Positions 44,547 to 51,444 of a stretch of 64,000 nucleotides of DNA are shown in pieces. The DNA is from Amycolatopsis vancoresmycina. GTDB lineage: Bacteria; Actinomycetota; Actinomycetes; Mycobacteriales; Pseudonocardiaceae. Position numbers and translations under genes: made by a program. Numbering within the stretch: the first letter of the stretch is position 1; every line of letters starts with the position of its first letter. The notes under the pieces are model-generated. The model searched no databases, was not told the origin of the DNA, and saw only the letters and a list, made by a program, of their open reading frames with translations. The stretch spans positions 97,881-161,880 of the forward strand of contig NZ_JNYY01000017.1 of the NCBI RefSeq assembly GCF_000716785.1. The letters run 5' to 3'.

Positions 44547-45038
44547 TTACGTGCGGGGGTCGAGGAGCTCCGTGGGCAGCCCCAGGTTCTCGACGATCCG
44601 CGCAACCGCGTCGCCGAGCTGCACGAAGTCTTCGCCCAGGGGGTCGAGGACCAGGCGGCGCACGGTCGCGACGTGCGCGGGCGCCGACGCCGCCAGGTGC
44701 GCGCGGCCGGCGTCGGTCAGCGTCGCGGTGGTGAACCGCCGGCCCTGGCCGGTGCAGACCTTCCGCGTCACCCAGCCCCGGTCCTCCAGGCGCGCCACGG
44801 CGTGCGAGATCCGGGGCAGCGACCCGTTGGCCATCTCGGCGATCTCGCTCATCCGCAGGGTTTCCGCCGGCACCGCCGACAGCCGGGCCAGGATCATGTA
44901 GCCGAGCAGGGTCAGGTCGGCGTCGCGCAGCAGCTGGCTTTCCAGCGCGCCCGGCAGCGTGAGCAGGACCTTCACCAGGTTGATCCACGCCCGCCGTTCG
45001 TCTTCGCCGAGCCAGCGCACGGACTCCTCGTCACTCAC
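44547..45038 (-). CDS. MarR-family transcriptional regulator
   Basis: A 163-residue winged-helix repressor (LTLLGYMILARLSAVPAETLRMSEIAEM, SLPRISHAVARLEDRGWVTRK, TGQGRRFTTATLTDAGRAHL). GTG start at 45038. It is divergent from a small membrane protein gene across a 64-bp gap with repeated CAACCCAA half-sites, so it probably represses both genes. Confidence 0.92.
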   Translation of the reverse strand: MSDEESVRWLGEDERRAWINLVKVLLTLPGALESQLLRDADLTLLGYMILARLSAVPAETLRMSEIAEMANGSLPRISHAVARLEDRGWVTRKVCTGQGRRFTTATLTDAGRAHLAASAPAHVATVRRLVLDPLGEDFVQLGDAVARIVENLGLPTELLDPRT

Positions 45039-45049
45039 AGCTTGACTTT

Positions 45050-45093
45050 AACACGCAACCCAACCTACCGTTTGGGTTGAACACGCAACCCAA
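45050..45093. promoter_or_regulatory. MarR operator with direct and inverted repeats
   Basis: The 14-mer AACACGCAACCCAA occurs at 45050-45063 and again at 45080-45093 (30-bp period). Between them TTGGGTTG (45072-45079) pairs with CAACCCAA (45056-45063) as a dyad with an 8-base centre. The array fills the whole gap between the MarR gene and the divergent membrane gene. Confidence 0.75.
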
Positions 45094-45102
45094 GGAGGAG
45101 CG

Positions 45103-45525
45103 ATGACGACCACCCCCAAACCCACCGCGGTCACGGCTCTGCGCCTCGGCTTCGCGCTCCTGGCGGCCGCCGCGGTGAACACGGTCATCGCGCTCGGCGC
45201 ACTGTCCCTCGACGACGGCGGAATCGGCATGGGCCTGTCCCCCGCGTCCTACCTGCCCGCCACGGCGGCCGGCCTCCTCCTGGGCACGATCGGCTGGTTC
45301 GTGCTCGCCCGCCGCGCACCGCAGGCGCTGCGCGTGGTCGTCCCCGCGGTCCTCGTCCTGACCTGGGTCCCGGACCTGCTGCTGTTCACCGCGGGCGCCA
45401 CCGCCGCCAACGTCTTCGGGCTGATGCTGATGCACCTCGTCGTCACCACAGCGCTGGTCACGGCGCTGCGCCCGACCCTCAAGCCCGCCGAACACGACGC
45501 CCAGCCGGTCCAGACCACCAACTAG
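45103..45525 (+). CDS. Small four-helix membrane protein (DUF6069-like)
   Basis: A 140-residue protein with four hydrophobic helices (LRLGFALLAAAAVNTVIALG, LPATAAGLLLGTIGWFVLA, LRVVVPAVLVLTWVPDLLLF, VFGLMLMHLVVTTALVTAL). ATG follows AAGGAGGAGCG. The pattern resembles the DUF6069 family, which is commonly paired with a MarR regulator. Function unknown; controlled by the divergent MarR. Confidence 0.82.
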   Translation: MTTTPKPTAVTALRLGFALLAAAAVNTVIALGALSLDDGGIGMGLSPASYLPATAAGLLLGTIGWFVLARRAPQALRVVVPAVLVLTWVPDLLLFTAGATAANVFGLMLMHLVVTTALVTALRPTLKPAEHDAQPVQTTN

Positions 45526-45543
45526 TAGCCCTCCGCCAACCCC

Positions 45544-45589
45544 GTCGTGAGTGGTACGGCGGGTTAGAACCCGCCTTACCACTCACGAC
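45544..45589. terminator. Long hairpin between convergent genes
   Basis: A 46-base near-perfect palindrome: two 22-base arms (45544-45565 and 45568-45589) with one mismatch and a two-base centre, outer part GTCGTGAGTGGTA and inner part GGCGGGTT. It lies between the stops of two convergent genes and can terminate both transcripts. The GTCGTGAGTGG type of arm may be a dispersed element; only one copy is in this window. Confidence 0.75.
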
Positions 45590-45614
45590 AACTTGCACCG
45601 AACCGAAGCGGCGG

Positions 45615-46430
45615 CTAACTCACCGACAGCACCGTGCGGGAGCCCAGCCGCCCCTTTCCAGGCTCCCGGGCGATCTGGCCGGCCGCCACCGCGGCCGTCA
45701 GCGCGCCGATCGCGTCCTCGGTGCGGTAGATCGTCTCGAGCAGCGTGAACCGCTGCAGCTCGGCGACCGTGCCCGTGCCCCGCCGGTCCAGTTCCGCCAG
45801 CAGCGCCCGGCGCAGGGGCAGCAGCTGCGGTGTCAGCGAGATGTCGACCAGCGCGCCCTCCGCGTCACGCGGGTCGCGGTAGCGGATGCCCGCGAACTCG
45901 TCCACCGCCCACAACTCGTTCTTGAACGTCGCGAGGTGCCGGCTGTCGGCCGTCGCGAAGACCAGCGTGCGCGCCTGCCCCGTCTCGGCCACCAGGTCCA
46001 CCGCGACCACGCAGCCGAGGCCCGCCGCCCGCAGCCGCTCGCGGTCGTCCGTGCCCGGCTCCGCCGCGAGCAGGACCTCGTGCGCCTTGCCCCGCAGCAG
46101 CGACGACGGCCAGGCACCGGACAGGTGCGCCAGCATCGGCCCGGACACCTCGACGTCCCCGAGCCCGGCCGCCGTCCGGACCGCGAGTCCCTCCGGTGCC
46201 CCGTCCGGCGCCGGGCGGCCGACAACCACCGCCGTCAGGTGATGACCGGCCAGCCGGTCGGCGAACTCGCCGAAGACCCGGAACGCGTCGGCCGCGAAGT
46301 CCCCGCACTCGACGTACGTCCCGCCACGCTGCGAGCGCAGCACGGTCGCCGTCCACGCGTCGAGGTACCGCACCAGCACGTCACGCTCGACGGAAACGTG
46401 CGGGTCAGGACGCCGGACGCGCTCGGCCAC
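45615..46430 (-). CDS. Hypothetical protein with possible C-terminal winged helix
   Basis: A 271-residue protein I do not recognise. The middle contains FATADSRHLATFKNELWAVDEFAGIRYRDPRD, and the last 70 residues (LLPLRRALLAELDRRGTGTVAELQRFTLLETIYRTEDAIGAL) look like a winged-helix domain. The GTG at 46430 has a GGGAG directly before it; a later start is possible. It is divergent from the YtrA-type gene at 46536. Confidence 0.7.
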   Translation of the reverse strand: MAERVRRPDPHVSVERDVLVRYLDAWTATVLRSQRGGTYVECGDFAADAFRVFGEFADRLAGHHLTAVVVGRPAPDGAPEGLAVRTAAGLGDVEVSGPMLAHLSGAWPSSLLRGKAHEVLLAAEPGTDDRERLRAAGLGCVVAVDLVAETGQARTLVFATADSRHLATFKNELWAVDEFAGIRYRDPRDAEGALVDISLTPQLLPLRRALLAELDRRGTGTVAELQRFTLLETIYRTEDAIGALTAAVAAGQIAREPGKGRLGSRTVLSVS

Positions 46431-46505
46431 CTCCCGGTTCTACCGCACGCGCTCCCCCGCCGCCAGAACCCGACCGGGCCCCCTTGCCCGCAGCGTCGCT
46501 TTGTT

Positions 46506-46521
46506 CTATAACTACTATAAC
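46506..46521. promoter_or_regulatory. Tandem CTATAAC repeats (promoter/YtrA-type site)
   Basis: CTATAAC occurs at 46506-46512 and 46515-46521, an AT island in very GC-rich surroundings, 15 bp before the ATG of the GntR gene. It can supply a TATAAC -10 element and a direct-repeat binding site for the encoded regulator. Confidence 0.5.
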
Positions 46522-46535
46522 AGCTCACCAAGGGG

Positions 46536-46934
46536 ATGCGCGTGATCATCAGCCTCGACCTGTCCAGCGACGTGCCGATCTACCAGCAGCTGCGGGATCG
46601 CGTCGTCGAGGGCATCGCGGCGGGCACGGTGCGGGAAGGCGAGTCGCTGCCGTCCACGCGGCAGCTCGCGGCGGACTTCGGGATCAACTTCCACACCGTG
46701 AACAAGGCGTACGACCTGTTGCGCCAGCAGGGTTTTGTGCACCTGAACCGCAAGACCGGGGCCGTGATCGGCCCCACCGCCGCCGACGCGGCGTTCACGG
46801 ACGGCTGGTCGGCGCGGGCGCGCACGCTGCTCGCGGAGGCCGTCGCCAAGGGTGTGCCCGCGGACGAGGTGCTGGCGACGTGCCGCGCCCTGCTCGCGAA
46901 CTTCGGGGAACAGCAAGGGGATGAGGAATCGTGA
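46536..46934 (+). CDS. GntR-family regulator, YtrA subfamily
   Basis: A 132-residue protein with the short YtrA layout: GntR winged HTH (VPIYQQLRDRVVEGIAAGTVREGESLPSTRQLAADFGINFHTVNKAYDLLRQQGF) and about 50 more residues. ATG behind AAGGGG; a GTG two codons later is possible. It overlaps the next gene, a membrane protein, the usual partner of this subfamily. Confidence 0.93.
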   Translation: MRVIISLDLSSDVPIYQQLRDRVVEGIAAGTVREGESLPSTRQLAADFGINFHTVNKAYDLLRQQGFVHLNRKTGAVIGPTAADAAFTDGWSARARTLLAEAVAKGVPADEVLATCRALLANFGEQQGDEES

Positions 46935-48016
46935 CGACGACCGGTGTGGTGGCGCACCTGGTGCTGGTGGCGCTGCTGGGGTACCTGGCGTGGCTGACGC
47001 CGGTGCTGTCCGCCCGCAGCGTGCGGTTCGGCGTGCGGGTGCCGGACGACCGGATCGAAGACCCGGTGGTGCGGCGGGAAACGACCCGGTTCCGCACCGG
47101 GGTGCTGGCCACCGCCGGCGTCCTCGCGGCGGCCGGCACCGGGCTGATCCTCGCGGCGGGCATCGCCGTGCTGCCCGCGGCCATGCTGGCGATGCTGGTC
47201 GTCTGGTACCTGCTCTACTTGCGGGCCAACCGGGTGATCACGGCCGCCAAGCGCGACCAGGACTGGTACGCCGGCGTCCGCCAGGGCGTCGCCGTGGACA
47301 CGTCGCTGCGCAACGACCCGCCGCGCTTCCCGTGGGCTTGGCTGCTGCTCCCGGTGCTCGTGGTGGCCGCGACGGTGGTCGTCGGCGTGCTCCGGTACCC
47401 GGACCTGCCGGACCGGCTGCCGGTGCACTTCTCCGGCGGCACCGCGGACCGGTTCGCGGCGAAGTCCGTGGGCAGCGCCTTCGGGATCGTGTTCGTCCAG
47501 GCCGCGCTGACGGTGATCCTCTGCGTCTCCGGCGTGCTGGCGTTCCGCGGGCCGGCCGACGTCGACCCGGCGCGGCCCTCGGCGTCCGCCCGGGCGCACC
47601 GCAAGTTCGTGTCCCGGCTCGGCACGGCGCTCGTCGGCCTGGCCACGCTGATCGACCTCGGGCTGTTCGCCGCCGCGTGGGCGACCTGGGCCGCCCGGCC
47701 GGACGCCGGTCTCCTGCTGCCGCTGACGATCGGGCCGGTCGCCGTCGGCGTGGCGCTGCTCGTGGTCGTCGTGGCCCGGCGCGACCGCGACGGCGGATCC
47801 GGCGAGCACACCGGCCTGTCCCACCGCGACGACGACGGCAACTGGATCGGCGGCGTGCTCTACCGCAACGCCGACGACCCGTCGTGGTTCGTGGCGCGGC
47901 GGTTCGGCGTCGGCTGGACCGTCAACATCGGCAACCCCGTCGCCCTCGTCACCTGCCTCGGCCTGACCGCCGCGGTCGTCCTGCTCGGCCTCTTCCTGCC
48001 CTTCATCATCCGCTGA
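46931..48016 (+). CDS. DUF1648/DUF5808-like membrane protein
   Basis: A 361-residue, seven- or eight-helix protein; GTG start overlapping the GntR stop (GTGA). The segment LPDRLPVHFSGGTADRFAAKS is the DUF1648 signature; the C-terminal DDDGNWIGGVLYRNADDPSWFVARRFGVGWTVN matches DUF5808. Such proteins are encoded with YtrA-type regulators and are thought to act at the envelope; the substrate is unknown. Confidence 0.88.
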   Translation: MTTTGVVAHLVLVALLGYLAWLTPVLSARSVRFGVRVPDDRIEDPVVRRETTRFRTGVLATAGVLAAAGTGLILAAGIAVLPAAMLAMLVVWYLLYLRANRVITAAKRDQDWYAGVRQGVAVDTSLRNDPPRFPWAWLLLPVLVVAATVVVGVLRYPDLPDRLPVHFSGGTADRFAAKSVGSAFGIVFVQAALTVILCVSGVLAFRGPADVDPARPSASARAHRKFVSRLGTALVGLATLIDLGLFAAAWATWAARPDAGLLLPLTIGPVAVGVALLVVVVARRDRDGGSGEHTGLSHRDDDGNWIGGVLYRNADDPSWFVARRFGVGWTVNIGNPVALVTCLGLTAAVVLLGLFLPFIIR

Positions 48017-48032
48017 CCAAGGGGGAACTCCC

Positions 48033-49016
48033 ATGCACACCCTGCTGGCCGCGGCGCTGGTCGCCGCGACCGTCGCACCCGCCGGCGGCCTTCCGGCCAC
48101 CGACCGGGAAATCACGTTCCAGTCCGACGGCGTCGCCGCCCACGGCACCCTGCACGTGCCGGCGCACCGCCCCGGCGCCCGGCTCGCGGCCGCGCTGCTG
48201 CTGCCCGGCAGCGGGCCGACCGACCGCAACGGCAACCAGCTGCCCACGCTCCGGCCGGACACCCTGGCGCTGCTGGCCGATGCACTGGGCCAGGACGGCG
48301 TCATGACGTTCCGGTTCGACAAGTACGGCAGCGGGACAGCGCACACGCCGCCGCCCGCCGGTGCCGGCTACGGCGTCTTCATCAGCCAGGCCAGAGCCGC
48401 GTACGCGACTCTGCGCGCCCAGCCGGAAGCGAACCCGGCTGCCATGCTGGTCGTCGGCCACAGCGAGGGCGGCATGAACGCGCTGCTCGTCGGCACTTCG
48501 GTGTGGCCGCGGCCGGCCGGGCTGGCCCTGGTCGCGCCGCAGGACCAGCGGATCCTCGACCTGATCGCCGCCCAGGTCGGCGCCCAGCTCGACGCCGCCC
48601 TGCCGCCGGAGCAGGCCGTGGCCCAGAAGAACCTGATCAGCGCCTGGATCGCCGCCTTCCGCGCCGGCGAGCCGGTCGCCACGGACGGGATGCTGCCGTC
48701 GGTCGCCGGGTTGTTCCGCACGCTCGCGGCGCAGGAGGCCTTCCTCCGCAGCGACGACGCGATCTACCCGCCCGACGTGGCCCGGAAGGTGCCTCGCGGG
48801 ACGCGGGTGCTCGTGACGTGCGGGACCGCCGACCCCAACATCCCCTGCGACACCTTGCCGCCGTTGCTGAAGGCGCTGCGCGGCGAGCGCCTCGCCACCC
48901 TGGACGGCGTCGACCACCTCCTGCACCCGGCCGGCAGCCCGGTCGAAGGACAGCCACTGGCACCGGCTTTCCTCGCGGCGCTGCACCAGTGGGCGAGGCC
49001 CTGGTCGACGCGGTGA
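48033..49016 (+). CDS. Exported alpha/beta hydrolase (esterase/peptidase type)
   Basis: A 327-residue protein, ATG with AAGGGGG upstream, third gene of the YtrA operon. A signal peptide (LLAAALVAATVAPAGG) precedes a hydrolase fold: LLLPGSGPTDRNGN, nucleophile elbow GHSEGGMNAL, TCGTADPNIP for the acid and DGVDHLL for the His. The substrate is unknown; YtrA regulons respond to wall-active agents, so an envelope role is plausible. Confidence 0.87.
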   Translation: MHTLLAAALVAATVAPAGGLPATDREITFQSDGVAAHGTLHVPAHRPGARLAAALLLPGSGPTDRNGNQLPTLRPDTLALLADALGQDGVMTFRFDKYGSGTAHTPPPAGAGYGVFISQARAAYATLRAQPEANPAAMLVVGHSEGGMNALLVGTSVWPRPAGLALVAPQDQRILDLIAAQVGAQLDAALPPEQAVAQKNLISAWIAAFRAGEPVATDGMLPSVAGLFRTLAAQEAFLRSDDAIYPPDVARKVPRGTRVLVTCGTADPNIPCDTLPPLLKALRGERLATLDGVDHLLHPAGSPVEGQPLAPAFLAALHQWARPWSTR

Positions 49017-49022
49017 ACGTCC

Positions 49023-49047
49023 AGAACTCCGGCGGGTCTGGAGTTCT
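49023..49047 (+). terminator. Stem-loop after the YtrA-type operon
   Basis: AGAACTCC (49023-49030), nine bases, GGAGTTCT (49040-49047), six bases after the hydrolase stop. The arms are perfect; no T-run follows. Confidence 0.6.
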
Positions 49048-49103
49048 CCGCGCGGCAGCGTCACACTGGTCTCGGTTCGCGAGAATCCGAGGAGGGCTGA
49101 GGA

Positions 49104-49343
49104 ATGCCGACAGCCATCGAATACGCGGTGGTGGCGCACCAGCACGAACAGAACGGGTGCGGCGGCGGCCCGCCGGCGCAGAACCTGACGCACACCGCCG
49201 TGACACTGGCCGGTTCCGTGACGCACGTCGACGTCGTCCCGGCGGCGCCGGTGGAAGGGTGGCTCGTCACCGGGCTGCCCGCGGTGCTGCTGGTGGCGGT
49301 CGCGGGTCTGGTCTGGCACCGGCGGAAGAACCACCTTCGCTGA
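49104..49343 (+). CDS. Small single-span membrane protein
   Basis: A 79-residue protein with a good ribosome site (GAGGAGGGCTGAGGA before ATG). Residues 1-50 are hydrophilic to mixed (HQHEQNGCGGGPP), then one hydrophobic helix (GLPAVLLVAVAGLVW) and a basic tail (HRRKNHLR), suggesting an N-out single span. No family recognised. Confidence 0.65.
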   Translation: MPTAIEYAVVAHQHEQNGCGGGPPAQNLTHTAVTLAGSVTHVDVVPAAPVEGWLVTGLPAVLLVAVAGLVWHRRKNHLR

Positions 49344-49356
49344 CTTCGGGCCGTCG

Positions 49357-49641
49357 TCAGGCCGCCGGTCCGTCCACAGTAGACGGCGCCGGCAGCGCGA
49401 GCAGGGCGGCGATCACCGACACCGTGTCCCCGCGCCGCCGCCACACCGCCCGCTCGGCCGGCCCGCTCCCGGTGCGGGCCGCCGATGCCTCGAGTTCGCC
49501 GTGGATCTCGATGCGGTCGCAGAAGCCGGGCCACCCGTAGGTGCCGACGATGATCGTCAGCTCCCCGCGGGCGTCGGCGATGTGCTGGAACCGGAAGCCG
49601 CGGGCGATCAGCGCGCGCAGGCCCTCCTCGGCCGTCCTCAC
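49357..49641 (-). CDS. Small hypothetical protein
   Basis: A 94-residue product from GTG 49641, preceded by CGGGAG at a 5-base spacing; longer versions read into non-coding sequence. Central part RGFRFQHIADARGELTIIVGTYGWPGFCDRIEIHGE looks like a compact alpha/beta fold. No family recognised. Confidence 0.6.
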   Translation of the reverse strand: MRTAEEGLRALIARGFRFQHIADARGELTIIVGTYGWPGFCDRIEIHGELEASAARTGSGPAERAVWRRRGDTVSVIAALLALPAPSTVDGPAA

Positions 49642-49966
49642 CCGCGCTCCCGCTCGTCCGGGGCTCGCCGGGCCTTCGCGGAGGCGGGCGGGGCGGCCGC
49701 GCGGGCGGGCGCGGCCTCGACCGGCCGTCCCGGGTCGGGCGGGGTGCGGCCGCTGCGCGCGTTCTCCGTCCAGCGTACGGTCATGCGGCCGTACCGGCGG
49801 TGTCGCGACGACGTGACACGGATCCTCCACGTGGCTCGATGCGGCGGACCAGCCTGCCGGACCGGGCCGGGCGCGCGGATTCCCGCCGGACGGGAGTTTT
49901 CCCCGGATTTTCCGCGTGATCCGCGGTGCTGCCACGGAAAGCCGTGATGCGCTACGGTGGTCCGCC
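49642..49966. other. Divergent intergenic region
   Basis: About 325 bp between the small minus-strand gene and the XRE-TPR gene. It is GC-rich with no open frame I trust. The part nearest 49967 (TACGGT at 49954-49959, about 8 bases before the ATG) could be the -10 of a leaderless promoter, but no good -35 is visible. Confidence 0.4.
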
Positions 49967-51400
49967 ATGGGTACCAGCGCGGCGAAGCCCGGGAGCAAAC
50001 CGGAGCGGGAACGGCTCCGGCACCAGCTGCTCGCCGGCGGGTCGAGCCCGGCGCGGATCGCCGCGGAGATGGCCGGCCGCTGGCAGTTCAACCCGCGCCA
50101 GGCCTGGCGGTACACCCACGGCCTGTCCCAGACGGCGGTCGCGGCCCGCTGCAACGACCTGCTCGGCGACCCGCGTGCCCCGATGACCGGCAAACGGATC
50201 AGCGAGTACGAGGCGTGGCCGCAGCGTGGCATCCGCCCCACGCTCCACGTCCTCACCCTGCTCGCCCGGGTCTACGGCACCGAGCCCCGTGCCCTGCTGG
50301 GCGAGGACGAACTGCCGCTGCTGCCCGAGCCCGAGCGCCTCGTGCTCGACCAGCTCCCGCCGGCCGCGGAGCCCGCCGCTCCCCCGGTACCCGGGCGACT
50401 CGACGCCGCCGCGGTCCGCGCCGCCGCCCACGCGTCCGGGGCGCACGCCGAACTCGCCGAAGTCACCGAGGTCGGCGCGATCACGCTCGAACAGCTGGAC
50501 CACGACGTCGTGCAGCTCGCGCGCAGCTCCATCCTGACCCAGCCCGCCGAGATCTTCGGCGAGCTCGTCCGCGTGCGCGACCGCGTCTTCCAGCTGCTGC
50601 AGCGGCGCGCCCACCCGGCCCAGCAGTCGCACCTCCACCTGCTCGCCGGCCAGCTGTGCGGGCTGCTGGCGAGCGCCAGCCTGGAGCTCGGCTGTTACGG
50701 CGCCGCCGCCGAACAGTCGCGGGCCGCCTGGGTCTACGCGGAAATCATCGGCCACAACGGGCTCAAGGCGTGGCTGCGCGGCACGCAGGCGCTCATCGCG
50801 TTCTGGTCGGGCAACCCGCGGGAGGCGGCGCACCTGGCCAGGGCCGGCCGCGAGCACCTGCGGCACGGCACCGGCTTCGTGCGCCTGTGCAACATCGAAA
50901 GCCGGGCCTGGGCCTCCCTCGGCGACGCCCGCGAGACCCGGACCGTGATCAGCATGGGCCACCGCGCCCGCGAGCAGGCCACCGAGCCCGACGAACTGCA
51001 CGACCTCGTCGGCGGCGAATTCGGCTTCGACGAGGCACGGCAGTCCTTCTGCAACGCCGGCGCCTGGGTGCAGGTGGGCAAGCCGGTGCTGGCCATCGAA
51101 GCGGCCGAGCGCGCCCTGCGCCTGTACGCGACGGACGCCGAGCGCAACCGCCGCTACGGCGGCGAGGCGTCCACCCGCCTGGAGATGACCGACGGCTACC
51201 TGGCCGTGCGCGAACTCGACGCCGCCGACGTCGCCCTCGACCCGGTGATCAGCACGTCCGCCACGGCCGGCGTCGCCCACCTGGCCACCCGCCTGTCCGA
51301 CATCTGCACGACGCTGGACACGGCGCCCTACCGGAACTCCCGCGAAGCCCGCGAACTCGCCGAACGGATCCGCGCGCACCCGGCCCTGTCCGGTCCCTGA
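49967..51400 (+). CDS. XRE-type HTH regulator with TPR-like C-terminal region
   Basis: A 477-residue protein of the actinomycete type with an HTH near residues 40-105 (FNPRQAWRYTHGLSQTAVAARCNDLLG, MTGKRISEYEAWPQRGIRP, LARVYG) and a long helical TPR-like region (SLELGCYGAAAEQSRAAWVYAEIIGHNGLKAWLRG, FVRLCNIESRAWASLGDA). ATG 49967 is chosen; an in-frame start at 49916 is possible. It lies 44 bp before a NACHT-membrane gene on the same strand and may share its transcript. Confidence 0.88.
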   Translation: MGTSAAKPGSKPERERLRHQLLAGGSSPARIAAEMAGRWQFNPRQAWRYTHGLSQTAVAARCNDLLGDPRAPMTGKRISEYEAWPQRGIRPTLHVLTLLARVYGTEPRALLGEDELPLLPEPERLVLDQLPPAAEPAAPPVPGRLDAAAVRAAAHASGAHAELAEVTEVGAITLEQLDHDVVQLARSSILTQPAEIFGELVRVRDRVFQLLQRRAHPAQQSHLHLLAGQLCGLLASASLELGCYGAAAEQSRAAWVYAEIIGHNGLKAWLRGTQALIAFWSGNPREAAHLARAGREHLRHGTGFVRLCNIESRAWASLGDARETRTVISMGHRAREQATEPDELHDLVGGEFGFDEARQSFCNAGAWVQVGKPVLAIEAAERALRLYATDAERNRRYGGEASTRLEMTDGYLAVRELDAADVALDPVISTSATAGVAHLATRLSDICTTLDTAPYRNSREARELAERIRAHPALSGP

Positions 51401-51444
51401 CCGCCGGGCGTTGCAACCGGGCGCCGAAATCCGACTCTCCCGGC

